Source: Rhodanobacter sp. LX-99
GTDB taxonomy: Bacteria > Pseudomonadota > Gammaproteobacteria > Xanthomonadales > Rhodanobacteraceae
DNA: 64,000 nt
Assembly (NCBI RefSeq): GCF_018599185.1
Contig: NZ_JAHFVL010000003.1
Coordinates: forward strand, 62,001 to 126,000
Direction of reading: 5' to 3'
Numbering within the stretch: position 1 is the first letter of the stretch; each line of letters starts with the position of its first letter. A model generated the notes under the pieces. That model had not been told where the DNA came from, did not search any database, and saw only the letters and a list, made by a program, of their open reading frames with translations. Positions 18,354 to 28,074 of this stretch are shown in pieces. Made by a program: the position numbers and the translations under genes.

Positions 18354-19577
18354 TCAGATCACCACGAGGTCCGCATGCAGCGCGCCAGCCTGCTTCAGCG
18401 CCTGCAGGATCGAAATCAGGTCGCTCGGCGTGGCGCCGACCTGGTTCACCGCGCGCACGATGGCGTCGAGACTCACGCCGGGGCCGAACTTGAACATGTG
18501 CGCGCCCTCTTCGCTGACCTGCACGCTGCTGCTCGGCACGATCGCGGTCTGCCCCTGGCTGAACGGCGCCGGCTGGCTGACCTGCGCCTGCTCGCCGATG
18601 GTGACCTGGATCGCGCCGTGCGCCACCGCGGCGGCGCTGACGCGCACGTCCGAACCGATCACCACGGTGCCGGTGCGCGAGTTCACCACGATCCGCGCCG
18701 GGGCATCGCCCGGCTGCACGTCGAGGTTCTGGATCGCGCCAAGCCACGCCACTTTCTGCGACGGGTCCTGCGGCCCGCGCACGGAAACCGAACCGCCGTC
18801 GAGCGGCTGCGCGGTGCCCGCGCCGTAGGCCCGGTTGATCGCCGTGGCGATGCGGGTCGCCGTGGTGAAGTCGGCCGTGTTGAGGTTCAGCATCAGGTCG
18901 CCGCCACTGGCGAACGACGAAGCCACCACGCGTTCCACCGAGGCGCCGTTGGGAATGCGCCCGCTGGCGGAAATGTTCACCTGCACGCTGGAGCCGCTCT
19001 TGCCCTGCGCACTGATGCCGCCGACCACCACGCTGCCCTGCGCCACCGCGTAGACGTTGCCGTCCGCGCCGCGCAGCGGCGCCATCAGCAACTGGCCGCC
19101 GCGAATGCTCTTGGCGTTGCCGATCGAGGCGACGGTGACGTCGATGGTCTGGCCCGGCTTGGCGAACGGCGGCAGATCCGCCGTCACCATCACCGCCGCG
19201 GCGTTCTTCAGCTGCGGCCGCGCGCTGGCCGGCACGGTGATGCCGAACTGCTGCAGCATGTTCTCCAGGCTCTGCGTGGTGAACGGCGCCTGCGTGGTCT
19301 GGTCGCCCGAGCCGTCCAGGCCCACCACCAGGCCGTAGCCGATCAGCTGGTTGCTGCGCACGCCGGCCACCTGCACCAGGTCGCGGATCTTGTCGGCGTG
19401 GGCGGGAGCGATGAATCCCAGCAGAAGTACGAGGGTCGCCACGCACAGGCTCCTCCCCCTGCACGCAGGGGGAGGCTGGGAGGGGGTAAAGCTTGTGATC
19501 TTCCAGCGAAGAGCACCCCACCCCAACCCTCCCCTGCAAGCAGGGGAGGGAGTAAGAGCACGCGGCATGGCATTCAT
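18354..19577 (-). CDS. flgI: Flagellar P-ring protein FlgI, with repeat-encoded N-terminal extension
   Basis: The mature region ([33 protein letters not shown]) is a clear FlgI, the P-ring subunit in the peptidoglycan layer. The start is ambiguous. ATG 19577 overlaps the flgH stop (TGATG) and gives about 45 extra residues, encoded by two REP-like palindromes, before the hydrophobic signal core [16 protein letters not shown]. Alternatively GTG 19442 starts directly at that core and has GGGGGAGGAG seven bases upstream, itself part of the palindrome, but the leader would lack basic residues. The frame is open throughout. Confidence 0.9.
   Translation of the reverse strand: MNAMPRALTPSPACRGGLGWGALRWKITSFTPSQPPPACRGRSLCVATLVLLLGFIAPAHADKIRDLVQVAGVRSNQLIGYGLVVGLDGSGDQTTQAPFTTQSLENMLQQFGITVPASARPQLKNAAAVMVTADLPPFAKPGQTIDVTVASIGNAKSIRGGQLLMAPLRGADGNVYAVAQGSVVVGGISAQGKSGSSVQVNISASGRIPNGASVERVVASSFASGGDLMLNLNTADFTTATRIATAINRAYGAGTAQPLDGGSVSVRGPQDPSQKVAWLGAIQNLDVQPGDAPARIVVNSRTGTVVIGSDVRVSAAAVAHGAIQVTIGEQAQVSQPAPFSQGQTAIVPSSSVQVSEEGAHMFKFGPGVSLDAIVRAVNQVGATPSDLISILQALKQAGALHADLVVI
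19452..19550. repeat. Pair of REP-like palindromes inside the 5' end of flgI
   Basis: Two perfect 11-bp inverted repeats, CCTCCCCCTGC/GCAGGGGGAGG (19452-19475) and CCCTCCCCTGC/GCAGGGGAGGG (19527-19550), each have a two-base centre and lie 51 bases apart. The flanking G/C-rich tails (GGGTTGGGGTGGGG type) are similar to dispersed repeats I recall from Xanthomonadales genomes. They lie between the flgH stop and the signal-peptide core of flgI. Confidence 0.8.
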
Positions 19578-20260
19578 CAGAACGGCATCCACTTGGAATT
19601 GAAGAAGCGCGACAGCCAGCCGCGCGTGTTCGCGTCGGCCAGGGTGCCGCGGCCGGTGTAGCTGATCCGCGCGTCGGCGACGCGGGTGGACGGCACCACG
19701 TTGTCCTGGCCGATGTCCTGCGGGCGCACGATGCCGGAGATGCGCACCAGCTCCTGGCCCTGGTTGATGGTCAGCCACTTTTCGCCGCGCACCAGCAGGT
19801 TGCCGTTGGTGAGGCGCTGCGCCACGGTGACGGTGATCTGCCCGACGAGTTGGTTGCTCTGCGTGCTGGAGCCGGCACCGTCGAAGCTGCGCTCGCCGTC
19901 CAGCCCGATGTTCGCCACCTTGCCGCCGATCGACAGGTTCTGGCCGAGCACGGTGGGCGAGGCGATGTTGGCCTTGTCGGTCTTGCTGGTGCTGGTGGTG
20001 GCCTTCTTGCTGGCCTGGGTGCTCTCCACCAGCGCCACGGTGAGGATGTCGCCGACGCGGTGCGCGCGCGGGTCGGCGAACAGCTCCATGTTCTGCTCAT
20101 CGTGGTAGATCGAGCCGTCGGCCTGCGCCGGCGCGATCTGCTGCGCGGGCGGCGGCGTCGGCGCCCATTCGGCATCGTCGTGCGCGCGCGGGCCGCTGGC
20201 GCAGCCGGCCAGCAGCGCGAGTGCACACAGCAGCAGCGAAAAACGGCAGCGATCAAACAT
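19577..20260 (-). CDS. flgH: Flagellar L-ring lipoprotein FlgH
   Basis: The 227-aa product starts [20 protein letters not shown], a type II signal peptide with lipobox LAGC. It has the FlgH segments [20 protein letters not shown] and [16 protein letters not shown] and the end [18 protein letters not shown]. FlgH forms the outer-membrane ring around the rod. It lies 11 bases after flgG and overlaps a possible flgI start. Confidence 0.96.
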   Translation of the reverse strand: MFDRCRFSLLLCALALLAGCASGPRAHDDAEWAPTPPPAQQIAPAQADGSIYHDEQNMELFADPRAHRVGDILTVALVESTQASKKATTSTSKTDKANIASPTVLGQNLSIGGKVANIGLDGERSFDGAGSSTQSNQLVGQITVTVAQRLTNGNLLVRGEKWLTINQGQELVRISGIVRPQDIGQDNVVPSTRVADARISYTGRGTLADANTRGWLSRFFNSKWMPF

Positions 20261-20271
20261 CACGGCGTGTC

Positions 20272-21057
20272 TCAGGTCTTGTTGGTGAGGAACTGCAGCA
20301 TCGAGTCGGCGGCGGACACCGCCTTGGAGTTCATCTCGTAGGTGCGCTGGGTCTCGATCATGTCGACCATCTGCTCCACCACGTTGACGTTGGAGCTTTC
20401 CAGCGCGCCTTGCGCCAGCGTGCCCAGGCCGTTCAGGCCCGGCTGGCCGATCTGCGGCGAGCCGCTGGAGGCGGTTTCCAGATAAAGGTTGTCGCCGTTC
20501 GGCTGCAGGCCGGCGGGATTGATGAAGTCGGCCAGCTGCACGGTGCCGATCTGCTGCGTCGCGGCCTGGCCCGGCACGCTCACGCTGATGGTGCCGTCGC
20601 TGCCGATGGTGATGCTTTGCGCGTTGGCCGGAATGCTCACCGCGGGATCCACCGCGTAGCCGTTGGCGGTGACGAGCTGGCCGTTCTGGTCCATGTGCAG
20701 CGAGCCGTCGCGGGTATAGGCGATGCTGCCGTCGGGCATCGTCACCTGCAGGAAGCCGCGGCCCTGCACGGCCACGTCCAGCGAGTTGCCGGTCTGCTCG
20801 ATGTTGCCCTGGGTGAACAGCTTTTCGCTGCCGACCACGCGCACGCCGGTACCCAGCATCAGGCCGGCCGGCGCCTGGGTCTGCTCGGTGGTCTGCCCGC
20901 CCGGCTGGCGCAGGTTCTGGTAGACCAGGTCCTGGAACGAGGCGCGCGCGCTCTTGTAGCCGGTGGTGTTGGCGTTGGCGAGGTTGTTCGAGATCACGTC
21001 CATGCGCGTCTGCTGCGCATCGAGGCCGGTCTTGGCTACCCACAGGGATGAGAACAT
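20272..21057 (-). CDS. flgG: Distal rod protein FlgG
   Basis: The 261-aa protein has the expected length and the FlgG start [20 protein letters not shown], followed by [19 protein letters not shown]. It ends with [29 protein letters not shown], the C-terminal rod-protein motif. FlgG builds the distal rod through the P and L rings. Confidence 0.97.
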   Translation of the reverse strand: MFSSLWVAKTGLDAQQTRMDVISNNLANANTTGYKSARASFQDLVYQNLRQPGGQTTEQTQAPAGLMLGTGVRVVGSEKLFTQGNIEQTGNSLDVAVQGRGFLQVTMPDGSIAYTRDGSLHMDQNGQLVTANGYAVDPAVSIPANAQSITIGSDGTISVSVPGQAATQQIGTVQLADFINPAGLQPNGDNLYLETASSGSPQIGQPGLNGLGTLAQGALESSNVNVVEQMVDMIETQRTYEMNSKAVSAADSMLQFLTNKT

Positions 21058-21106
21058 GTCGAAGGACTCCGTCTGGACGTCTGGATGTCTTTATGAATTC
21101 GTGCGG

Positions 21107-21847
21107 TCAGGTCATCTGCAGCAGGCGCGAAGCCGACTGCGCGTTTTCGTCGGCGCTGTGGATGGCGCGGATCTGCAATTCGTACTGGCGCGACAGCTGG
21201 ATCATCTGCACCAGCGTCTGCGACGGGTTGACGTTGCTGGACTCGAGCACGCCGGACTTCAGCGTCACCACCGGGTCGGCGTCCGCCGTGACGCCGTTCT
21301 TCAGGTGCATCAACCCGTCGCTGCCCAGCGCGAGCTGGTCGGTTGCCGGGTTGACCAGCTTGATGCGGCCGACCGCGGCGATCGTCTCCGGGCCCTGCCC
21401 CATCGGCACCACGGAAACCGTGCCGTCGGCGCCGATGTTCATCTGCGCGCTCTGCGGCACGCTGATCGGGCCGCCGTCGCCAAGCACCAGGTTGCCGCGG
21501 GCATCGGTGAGCAGGCCGTCGGGGGTCAGCCGCAGCTCGCCGGCACGCGTATAGCCTTCGCTGCCGTCGGCGCCCTGCACCGCGATCCAGCCCGCTCCCT
21601 GCACGGCCACGTCCAGCTCGCGGCCGGTCTCGACCTGGCCGCCCTCGCGCATGTCCACGCCCAGGCCCTGCGCCACGCCGTTGATCCGCGTGGGCATGCC
21701 CGGGCCCTGCACCGACAGCGGCTGGAATGCCGACAACTGCGCCTTGAAGCCGACCGTGTCGGCGTTGGCCAGGTTGTGCGCCACCTCCGACTGCTCGCGC
21801 ATCATCTGCGTGGCGCCGGTCATGGCTACATAGAGCGAACGATCCAT
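21107..21847 (-). CDS. flgF: Proximal rod protein FlgF
   Basis: The 246-aa product begins MDRSLYVAMTGATQMMREQS and has AHNLANADTVGFKAQLSAFQ, diagnostic of FlgF. The C-terminus LESSNVNPSQTLVQMIQLSRQYELQ is the shared rod motif. It lies 49 bases upstream of flgG and 47 bases after flgE. Confidence 0.96.
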   Translation of the reverse strand: MDRSLYVAMTGATQMMREQSEVAHNLANADTVGFKAQLSAFQPLSVQGPGMPTRINGVAQGLGVDMREGGQVETGRELDVAVQGAGWIAVQGADGSEGYTRAGELRLTPDGLLTDARGNLVLGDGGPISVPQSAQMNIGADGTVSVVPMGQGPETIAAVGRIKLVNPATDQLALGSDGLMHLKNGVTADADPVVTLKSGVLESSNVNPSQTLVQMIQLSRQYELQIRAIHSADENAQSASRLLQMT

Positions 21848-21894
21848 GGAAAACCTCGATGCACTCTCCCGAAGTGGCGGGAGAATGCGCTACG

Positions 21895-23118
21895 TCAGTT
21901 GCGGATGTTGATGATGGTCTGGGTCAGCTGGTTGTCGGTGGAGATCACCTGCGCGTTGGCCTGGTAGTTGCGCTGCGCCTTGATCATGTTGACCAGCTGT
22001 GCGGTGAGGTCGGCGGTGTTGGACGCCTCCAGCGCACCGGCCTGCACGCTGCCGAAGGTGCCGTTGCCGGCGGCTCCCATCACCGGCGTGCCGGAGTCGA
22101 ACGATGCCGCCCAATTGGTGTTGTCCAGCTGGCGCAGGCCCTGTTCGTTGGAGAACTGGGCCATGGCCAGCTGCCCGAGCGCCGTGCTCTGGCCATTGGA
22201 GTACTTGGCCTGCACCACGCCCTCCCGCGACACGTCGATGCTGGACAGGATGCCGGTCGGATAGCCGTCCGGATTGATCGCGCTGGCCGCGTAGGCATTG
22301 CCGAACTGGGTGGCCTTGCTCATGTCCAGGCTGAGCTGCATCGGATCGGCGCCGGGGCTGACCGAAACCGCCGGGAAGTTCAGCTTGCCGTTGGCCGGTG
22401 CGACCAGGGCGCCGCTGCTGTTGAAGGTCAGCTGCTGCGCCGCACCGGTCGACGTGCCGTCGATGTACAGGTGCGCGTCCCACACGTTGGCAGCCGCGTC
22501 CTTGACGAAATACACGGTGCCGTTGTGGGTGGCGCCGAGGGAGTCGTAGGCGGTGAATGGCGTGGACTGGTTGAAGCTGGTCGGATCGTTGACCGGATCG
22601 AACGCCGTGGCCGGAGCGACCGCGTCGGACGGCAGGTTCAGCGACATCTGCACCGAGCTGGTCGCCTTGGCGGCGTTCTGCGAGGTGAGCAACTGCAGGT
22701 CGGTCATCGTGCTGTTGTCGAAGCTGCCGTTCGCGGCAGGCGGGAACACCTGCAGGCGCTGGCCGTTGGCATTCGTCACGTAGCCGTCATGGTCTTTCAG
22801 GAATGCACCGGCGCGGGTATAGGAATAGCCCTTGCCGTCGCGCAGGGTGAAGAAGCCGTCGCCGCTGATGGCGAAATCCAGGCTGTTGTTGGTCGTCTCG
22901 ACGCTGCCGGCGGTAAATTGCTGGGCCACGTTGGTCAGCCGCACGCCGCTGCCGGTCTGGCTGGAACTGAGGTTGGGTCCGGCCGCGTTGAACAATTCGG
23001 CGAACTGCGCGCGCGAACCCTTGAAGCCGGTGGTGGCCGTGTTGGCGATGTTGTTGGCGGTAACCTCGAGATCCTTCGAGGCCGCGTTGAGACCGCTCAA
23101 GGCAATGTTGAAAGGCAT
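21895..23118 (-). CDS. flgE: Flagellar hook protein FlgE
   Basis: The 407-aa product is a normal-size FlgE: the N-terminus MPFNIALSGLNAASKDLEVT with ANNIANTATTGFKGSRAQF, the D1 segment LDFAISGDGFFTLRDGKG and the C-terminus LEASNTADLTAQLVNMIKAQ. It polymerises into the hook under the FlgD cap. Confidence 0.97.
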   Translation of the reverse strand: MPFNIALSGLNAASKDLEVTANNIANTATTGFKGSRAQFAELFNAAGPNLSSSQTGSGVRLTNVAQQFTAGSVETTNNSLDFAISGDGFFTLRDGKGYSYTRAGAFLKDHDGYVTNANGQRLQVFPPAANGSFDNSTMTDLQLLTSQNAAKATSSVQMSLNLPSDAVAPATAFDPVNDPTSFNQSTPFTAYDSLGATHNGTVYFVKDAAANVWDAHLYIDGTSTGAAQQLTFNSSGALVAPANGKLNFPAVSVSPGADPMQLSLDMSKATQFGNAYAASAINPDGYPTGILSSIDVSREGVVQAKYSNGQSTALGQLAMAQFSNEQGLRQLDNTNWAASFDSGTPVMGAAGNGTFGSVQAGALEASNTADLTAQLVNMIKAQRNYQANAQVISTDNQLTQTIINIRN

Positions 23119-23155
23119 CGGGATAATTCCTCTGTGTTGAAGCCCCGCGGGGCCA

Positions 23156-23803
23156 TCAGTTGATCTGCGCGACCTGACTCAGCAGGACCCCACCAAAACC
23201 GTCCACGTCCAGATAGGTGCCGTCGCTTCCGGTCATGCCCACGCCATTGACCTTGCCGCTGACATAGGTGGCCACGGCGGTGTTGCCGGCCTGCGCCTTC
23301 AAACCGTAGGTTCCCGTTGCCAGTGCCGTGCCGTCGTCGCCCTTGCCGTCCCAGTGGAATGCCACCAGTCCCGACGCGGGCGTGCCCAGGTTCAGCGTGC
23401 GCAGCACGTTGCCGTCGGCGTCGGTGACCTGCACCAGCACCGCCTTGCCGCCGTCGGGCACGTTGACCGCACCGTCCAGGCCGCTGGCCTGCAGCTGGCC
23501 CGCCGCCGAGGGCACGGTGACGTTGCGCCCGACCATGCCGCTGGCCTGCAGCAGCTGATTGCCCTGCAGCGACTGGCTCAGGCTGTCGAACGAGGCCTGC
23601 AGCGATTGCGTGGCCGAGACCTGGCTGATCTGCGCGAGCTGGCTGAGCATCTGCGACGAATCCATCGGCTTGGTCGGATCCTGGTTGCGCATCTGCTGCG
23701 TCAGCAGGCTCAGGAAGTCGGCCTGGCTCAGGGTCTTGTCCTTGCCCGCGCTGGCCGCCTGCGCAGCGCTGGAACCCACGTTGGAAACATTCATGCCGCT
23801 CAT
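23156..23803 (-). CDS. flgD: Hook-capping protein FlgD
   Basis: The 215-aa protein has the FlgD N-terminal signature DFLSLLTQQMRNQDPTKPMD, and a FlgD Ig-like/Tudor C-terminal region with VAFHWDGKGDDGTALATGTY. It scaffolds hook assembly. The start at 23803 has GAGG eight bases upstream; an alternative ATG lies nine bases further in. Confidence 0.95.
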   Translation of the reverse strand: MSGMNVSNVGSSAAQAASAGKDKTLSQADFLSLLTQQMRNQDPTKPMDSSQMLSQLAQISQVSATQSLQASFDSLSQSLQGNQLLQASGMVGRNVTVPSAAGQLQASGLDGAVNVPDGGKAVLVQVTDADGNVLRTLNLGTPASGLVAFHWDGKGDDGTALATGTYGLKAQAGNTAVATYVSGKVNGVGMTGSDGTYLDVDGFGGVLLSQVAQIN

Positions 23804-23828
23804 GCCGTGTGCCTCATGGGTTGCCGCC

Positions 23829-24245
23829 TCACTTGCCGAGATCCAGCGTCTTCTGCATCAGCTGGCGCGTCGAATTCATCACCTCGACGTTGTTCTGGTA
23901 CGAGCGCGAGGCGGAGATCATGTTGACCAGCTCGTCCACCGGGTTGACGTTGCTGCTGTAGACATAACCGTCGGCGTCGGCCAGCGGGTTGCCGGGTTCG
24001 TAGCGGCTCGGTATCGCCGCCTGGCTCTCGGTGACGCCGAGCACCTGCACGCCTTCGCCCGGCGCATCGCCGCCGTCCAGCCGGCTCTTCACGGCGGCGA
24101 ACAAGGGTTCGCGCGCGCGGTAGGCCGCTTCCGGCGTGGTCGCCACGCTGTCGGCATTGGCGAGGTTGCTGGCCACCGTGTTCAGGCGCAGCGACTGTGC
24201 CGCCATGCCGGAACCGGCCACGTTGAAAATCGAGAAGAGCGACAT
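23829..24245 (-). CDS. flgC: Proximal rod protein FlgC
   Basis: The 138-aa product starts MSLFSIFNVAGSGMAAQSLR and has LNTVASNLANADSVATTPEA, then the C-terminal NPVDELVNMISASRSYQNNV, all typical of FlgC. The ATG overlaps the flgB stop (TGATG). Longer frames upstream lie in flgB and are not used. Confidence 0.96.
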   Translation of the reverse strand: MSLFSIFNVAGSGMAAQSLRLNTVASNLANADSVATTPEAAYRAREPLFAAVKSRLDGGDAPGEGVQVLGVTESQAAIPSRYEPGNPLADADGYVYSSNVNPVDELVNMISASRSYQNNVEVMNSTRQLMQKTLDLGK

Positions 24246-24646
24246 CAGCCCTGGCCTCCGTTGATGGCGGTGCGCAGCATGCGGATCTGTGCGGTGATGA
24301 AGGACAGGCTGGCCTGGTAGTGCACGCCATTGGCGGCGAAGGCGGCCTGTTCGGCCTGCGCGTCGACGGTATTGCCGTCCATGCTCGGCTGGGTCGGCAC
24401 GCGGTACGCCAGCCCGTCCGCGGCCTGGTCGGCTGCGCCGATCTGGCCGGGTCCGGTCGTCTGCAGCGGCAGCTTGTCCGAAGCGCCGCCCGCGGCGGCC
24501 AGCACCTTGCGGAAGTCGACGTCGCGGGCGAGATAGCCCGGCGTGTCGGCATTGGCCAGGTTGTTGGCGAGCACCTCGGTACGGCGCTGCCACAGCTCCA
24601 GTGCCTGGGTATGTATGCCGAACAGGTTGTCAGGGGTCAGGGACAT
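24245..24646 (-). CDS. flgB: Proximal rod protein FlgB
   Basis: The 133-aa protein has LWQRRTEVLANNLANADTPG and YLARDVDFRKVL, typical of FlgB, and a short C-terminal helix. It is the first gene of the flgBCDEFGHIJKL operon. I chose ATG 24646, just downstream of the sigma-54 promoter; the frame extends to 24739 but would begin upstream of that promoter. Confidence 0.95.
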   Translation of the reverse strand: MSLTPDNLFGIHTQALELWQRRTEVLANNLANADTPGYLARDVDFRKVLAAAGGASDKLPLQTTGPGQIGAADQAADGLAYRVPTQPSMDGNTVDAQAEQAAFAANGVHYQASLSFITAQIRMLRTAINGGQG

Positions 24647-24684
24647 CGCTTCGCTCCGCGTGCAGTTGCCGCACGGAGCTGGAG

Positions 24685-24699
24685 GCAAATTGCATGCCA
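24685..24699 (-). promoter_or_regulatory. Sigma-54 promoter of the flgB-L operon
   Basis: The minus strand reads TGGCATGCAATTTGC, a full match to TGGCAY-N5-TTGC, with the -12 GC 39 bases before the flgB ATG. Confidence 0.85.
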
Positions 24700-24814
24700 C
24701 CATGGGAAAAGCGTTGCTGCTGCTGGGCTGGTGCGGCAACTGGCGGCGCCGCCATCGCAGCGGTGCCGCGGAAAGACGGATTGTTGACGCCGGGCGGAGC
24801 GAGCCGCCGGAACG

Positions 24815-25747
24815 TCAGTCCGCCGGCGCCGGATCGGGCAGCAGTTCCAGCACCGCCTGCGCCAGCAGGTCCGGCTGGAACTTGGCGACGAAGCAGTCGG
24901 CCTTGACCTCCTTCACCATTGCCTCGTTGAAGATGCCGCTGAGCGAACTGTGCAGCACCACCTTGAGCTGGCGCAGGCCCGGCGCCTCGCGGATCGCACG
25001 GGTCAGCGCATAGCCGTCCAGCCGCGGCATCTCGATGTCCGACACGACCAGCCTGACCCCATCGGCGGGATCGCCCGCCGCAAGTTCCAGCAGGCGGTCG
25101 AGCGCCTCGCGGCCATCCGTCGCCACCACGCATTCGATATTCATCTGCTTGAACAGGTTGACCAGCCGGCGACGGACAATCAGCGAATCGTCGACCAGCA
25201 TCACCCGTCGCGGAGCCAGCGAACGGGCGCCGGCCACGCGCTGCATCTGCACGGACAGCTCGGCCGGCGCCGCGTCGATGCTGGCCAGCACATGCTCCAC
25301 GTCGACGACCGCCATCAGCGTGCCGTCGATCCGGGTCACCGCATTGACCCGCGCGCCGAAGCCCAGGTTGCTGGGCGGCGCCACCAGCGTTTCGCCCGCG
25401 CACTGCACCATGCGCTGCAGGTCCGCCACCAGGAAGCCCTGCACCGAACGGCTGAACTCGGTCACCATCAGGTGCGCGGACTCCACGTCGCGCAGCGGCG
25501 CGTAACCCAGCGCGGCGGCCAGGTCGATCACCGGAATGGTCTGTCCGCGATAGTCGCAACTGCCGGCCAGCAACGCGTGCACGCCCGGCATGCGCTCCAG
25601 CGGCGGCCGGCGCAGAACCTCGCGCACCTTGAATACGTTGATGCCGAACAGCTGCTCGTCGCCCAACCGGAACAGCAGCATCGCCACCCGGTTGTGCCCG
25701 GCCAGCCGGGTGTGCTGCTCCACTTTTTCCAGCAACGTGCCGCCCAT
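24815..25747 (-). CDS. cheV: Chemotaxis coupling protein CheV
   Basis: The 310-aa protein combines an N-terminal CheW domain ([37 protein letters not shown]) with a C-terminal receiver domain ([20 protein letters not shown], phosphoacceptor in [21 protein letters not shown] and Lys in FVAKFQPD). CheV couples receptors to CheA and adjusts adaptation. ATG 25747 is the start; much longer frame extensions upstream run antisense through the chemoreceptor gene and are rejected. Confidence 0.95.
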   Translation of the reverse strand: MGGTLLEKVEQHTRLAGHNRVAMLLFRLGDEQLFGINVFKVREVLRRPPLERMPGVHALLAGSCDYRGQTIPVIDLAAALGYAPLRDVESAHLMVTEFSRSVQGFLVADLQRMVQCAGETLVAPPSNLGFGARVNAVTRIDGTLMAVVDVEHVLASIDAAPAELSVQMQRVAGARSLAPRRVMLVDDSLIVRRRLVNLFKQMNIECVVATDGREALDRLLELAAGDPADGVRLVVSDIEMPRLDGYALTRAIREAPGLRQLKVVLHSSLSGIFNEAMVKEVKADCFVAKFQPDLLAQAVLELLPDPAPAD

Positions 25748-25844
25748 GCGGACTCCTCGGGTGCGTTGCCGCCGTGGCGGCTGTATGCGGTGGCTATCGG
25801 CCGGAACGCGGCGCGCTTGAGCGGCCATTGCCGCGCCGTCTCCA

Positions 25845-25859
25845 TGGCATGCGACTTGC
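25845..25859 (+). promoter_or_regulatory. Sigma-54 promoter upstream of the chemoreceptor gene
   Basis: TGGCATGCGACTTGC is a full -24/-12 match. It lies five bases upstream of a sigma-28 promoter (25864-25890), so the two would give start sites about 25-30 bases apart in front of the same gene. Confidence 0.75.
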
Positions 25860-25863
25860 TTCC

Positions 25864-25890
25864 TCAAGTTTCGAAGGTTTTTGTCGATGC
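25864..25890 (+). promoter_or_regulatory. Sigma-28 (FliA) promoter of the chemoreceptor-flgA unit
   Basis: TCAAGTTT is followed by 11 bases and GTCGATGC, the same -35 octamer and spacing as the fliC promoter. The gene start is at 25934. Confidence 0.8.
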
Positions 25891-25933
25891 AGCGGTTGCA
25901 CTCCCGCGCCATACCCAAGGTGACGTCCGCCCC

Positions 25934-27238
25934 ATGAGCTTGATCTGGAACCAGCACCTCACTGCCCTGGTGGAGGCTGCTGCCGCAGGCGACGACGCCC
26001 GGGTCGCCGCGCTGCGACACCGATACCCGCGCGCAGCGCGGGCGCTGGCGCCGCTGCTTGCCCGCGTCGCCAGCCGACCACCCGCCTCCGTGGCCCTGCA
26101 GACCGTGGAACAGCAGAGCCTGGTGCTTGGCGCGGTACAACAGCTGTCGCGCGAGCAGGCGGCATTGGAGAAGGCTGCCGGCGAAGGCCGCAGCAGCGTC
26201 GATCGTTTGACGGACGGCAGCGCCGGTATCTCGACGGCACTGCAGCAGATCGGTGCCGACCTGGACCGGGCCAGCCAGGCCGGACAGACCGGCGAACACA
26301 GCGTCAGCGAGCTCGACGGCCAGTTGCGGCTGCTGCGCAGCGCGCTGTCGGCGATGAACCGCAACCAGAGCAAACTGGCCGAGCAGGTCGCGCAGATCCG
26401 CAAGCTGACCGGCGTGGTGCAGGAGATCGCGCACCAGACCAACCTGGTGGCGTTGAACGCGGCGATCGAGGCCGCGCGTGCCGGCGAAGCGGGCCGCGGC
26501 TTTGCCGTGGTTGCCGACGAAGTCAAGCAACTGGCGGAAAAAACCACGCTCACCACCACTGAAATCGAGACGGTCACCGGTTCGATCGGCGACTTTTCGC
26601 TGCAGCTGGACGGCGACGTGCAGCACGGCCTGCAGCAACTCGAGCGTGCGCAGGCCAGCGTCGGCCAGTCCGGCGCCACCCTGCACGAGGGCAGCGAAGT
26701 CCTGCGCACGGCGAGCGGACGCATCCACAAGCTGCAGCAGAACCATGACGTGCAACATGCGCGCGCCACCGCGGCCCAGGCCGCGCTCGGCGCCCTGCAG
26801 CGCCGCGGCAACGAGGCGCGCCGCCAGTCCGACTCGCTGCACCGCGCGGCCTTGCTGGCGCACCGGCTGGGGCTGGACTGGCTGGAAGGCGAAAGCGGCA
26901 ACGACCCGGCCAGCCTCAGCCTGACTTTGCGCGAGGCGGCACTGAACCTGCGCCAGGCGATGGAACTGGCGCTGCTGGAACCGGGCGCACTCGACCGCCG
27001 CTGGTTCGACACCCATGCGATCGACCGCAGCATCGACCGGCTGGGCGCCCTGTACCAGGGCCATCCCGCCAGCGCAGGCCTGAACGACAGCGGCGCCCGA
27101 CTGTGCGAACAGGGCAGCCGCTTCGTCACGCTGCTGTGCGATGGCCAGCTCGAACAGGCCACCGCGTTGTCGCAGCAGATGGAGTCCGGGCGCGAGGCCC
27201 TGCTGGGGCAACTCGGCGCCCTGTTGGCGGACGCATGA
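25934..27238 (+). CDS. Soluble methyl-accepting chemotaxis-type receptor
   Basis: The 434-aa protein has no membrane segment or signal peptide. Residues about 135-215 contain the chemoreceptor hairpin tip that binds CheA/CheW ([20 protein letters not shown], then [18 protein letters not shown]). The signalling domain is short, and the C-terminal half (from about residue 270) is a helical region with [14 protein letters not shown] that might be a degenerate sensory domain; I cannot assign a ligand. Its stop overlaps the flgA start (ATGA), which ties a chemoreceptor to a P-ring chaperone gene. Confidence 0.88.
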   Translation: MSLIWNQHLTALVEAAAAGDDARVAALRHRYPRAARALAPLLARVASRPPASVALQTVEQQSLVLGAVQQLSREQAALEKAAGEGRSSVDRLTDGSAGISTALQQIGADLDRASQAGQTGEHSVSELDGQLRLLRSALSAMNRNQSKLAEQVAQIRKLTGVVQEIAHQTNLVALNAAIEAARAGEAGRGFAVVADEVKQLAEKTTLTTTEIETVTGSIGDFSLQLDGDVQHGLQQLERAQASVGQSGATLHEGSEVLRTASGRIHKLQQNHDVQHARATAAQAALGALQRRGNEARRQSDSLHRAALLAHRLGLDWLEGESGNDPASLSLTLREAALNLRQAMELALLEPGALDRRWFDTHAIDRSIDRLGALYQGHPASAGLNDSGARLCEQGSRFVTLLCDGQLEQATALSQQMESGREALLGQLGALLADA

Positions 27239-27966
27239 AGGAACGCCGCGGCACCGCCACCGGCTTGCTGGCCGCCATGCTGTGGCTCGGCGCAACGTGG
27301 TCCGGGAACGCCCACGCCGACGGCGCATCGGCTGCAACGCAATCGCTCGACAGCGTGCGCGCCGCGGCCGAACAGGCCGTGCGCGAGCACTATGCGCTGC
27401 CGGGCAGCCGCGTCGTGGTCAGTTCCGCGCCGCTCGACCTGCGCCTGCAACTGGCCGCCTGCCGCGAGCCGCTGCGCGCCGCGATTCCCCCCTATGCGAC
27501 AGCCTCTTCGCGCATGACGGTCCGGGTACAGTGCCCGCAGGACGGCGGCTGGACCGTGCGGGTGCCGCTGAAGCTGCAGCTGTTCCGCAGCGTGCTGGTG
27601 GCCAGCCGGCCGCTGCAGCGCGGCGACGGCTTGAGCGCCGCGGACGTGCGCGCCGAAGAGCGGGACGTCACCCGGCTCGGCTACGGCTATATCGAGAACC
27701 TCGGCCAGGCGGCCGGCCGCACGCTGGCCCGCTCGGTGGCCCGCGGCAGCGTGCTCTCGCCCGGCGCCCTGGGCGGCCGGCGCATGGTGCGCGCCGGCGA
27801 CCACGTGGAAATGGTGGCCCGGCTCGACGGCATCGAGGTGCGCGCGGCCGGCGTGGCGATGGGCAGCGGCGACAACGGCGCCCGGCTGCGGGTGCGCAAC
27901 GAAAGCTCGGGCAAGGTGGTCGACGCGATGGTCAGCGCCCCTGGCGTGGTGGTGGCGCTGCCATGA
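27235..27966 (+). CDS. flgA: Flagellar P-ring assembly chaperone FlgA
   Basis: The 243-aa product has a signal peptide ([18 protein letters not shown]) and the SAF/FlgA C-terminal domain: [40 protein letters not shown] and [18 protein letters not shown]. FlgA is the periplasmic chaperone of FlgI. It is divergent from the flg operon and translationally coupled to the chemoreceptor gene. Confidence 0.95.
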   Translation: MKERRGTATGLLAAMLWLGATWSGNAHADGASAATQSLDSVRAAAEQAVREHYALPGSRVVVSSAPLDLRLQLAACREPLRAAIPPYATASSRMTVRVQCPQDGGWTVRVPLKLQLFRSVLVASRPLQRGDGLSAADVRAEERDVTRLGYGYIENLGQAAGRTLARSVARGSVLSPGALGGRRMVRAGDHVEMVARLDGIEVRAAGVAMGSGDNGARLRVRNESSGKVVDAMVSAPGVVVALP

Positions 27967-28010
27967 GTCCGCAAATCGACCCCGGCATCGCCACTCTCGC
28001 CACTCGCCCC

Positions 28011-28037
28011 TAAAGTTTCCGCGAAACCGGCCGATCT
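28011..28037 (+). promoter_or_regulatory. Sigma-28 (FliA) promoter of flgM-flgN
   Basis: TAAAGTTT-N11-GCCGATCT matches the sigma-28 consensus at all but two positions of the -10 octamer. It lies 37 bases before the flgM ATG, so FliA would drive its own anti-sigma factor. Confidence 0.88.
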
Positions 28038-28074
28038 GACAGTTACAGGGCCACACCCCAGCGAGAACGGACCC

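Noticed and set aside
24815..27337. 840-codon minus-strand frame that includes cheV
   Set aside because: Only the part from 25747 down is homologous to CheV; the upstream half is antisense to the chemoreceptor gene and Arg/Gln-rich.
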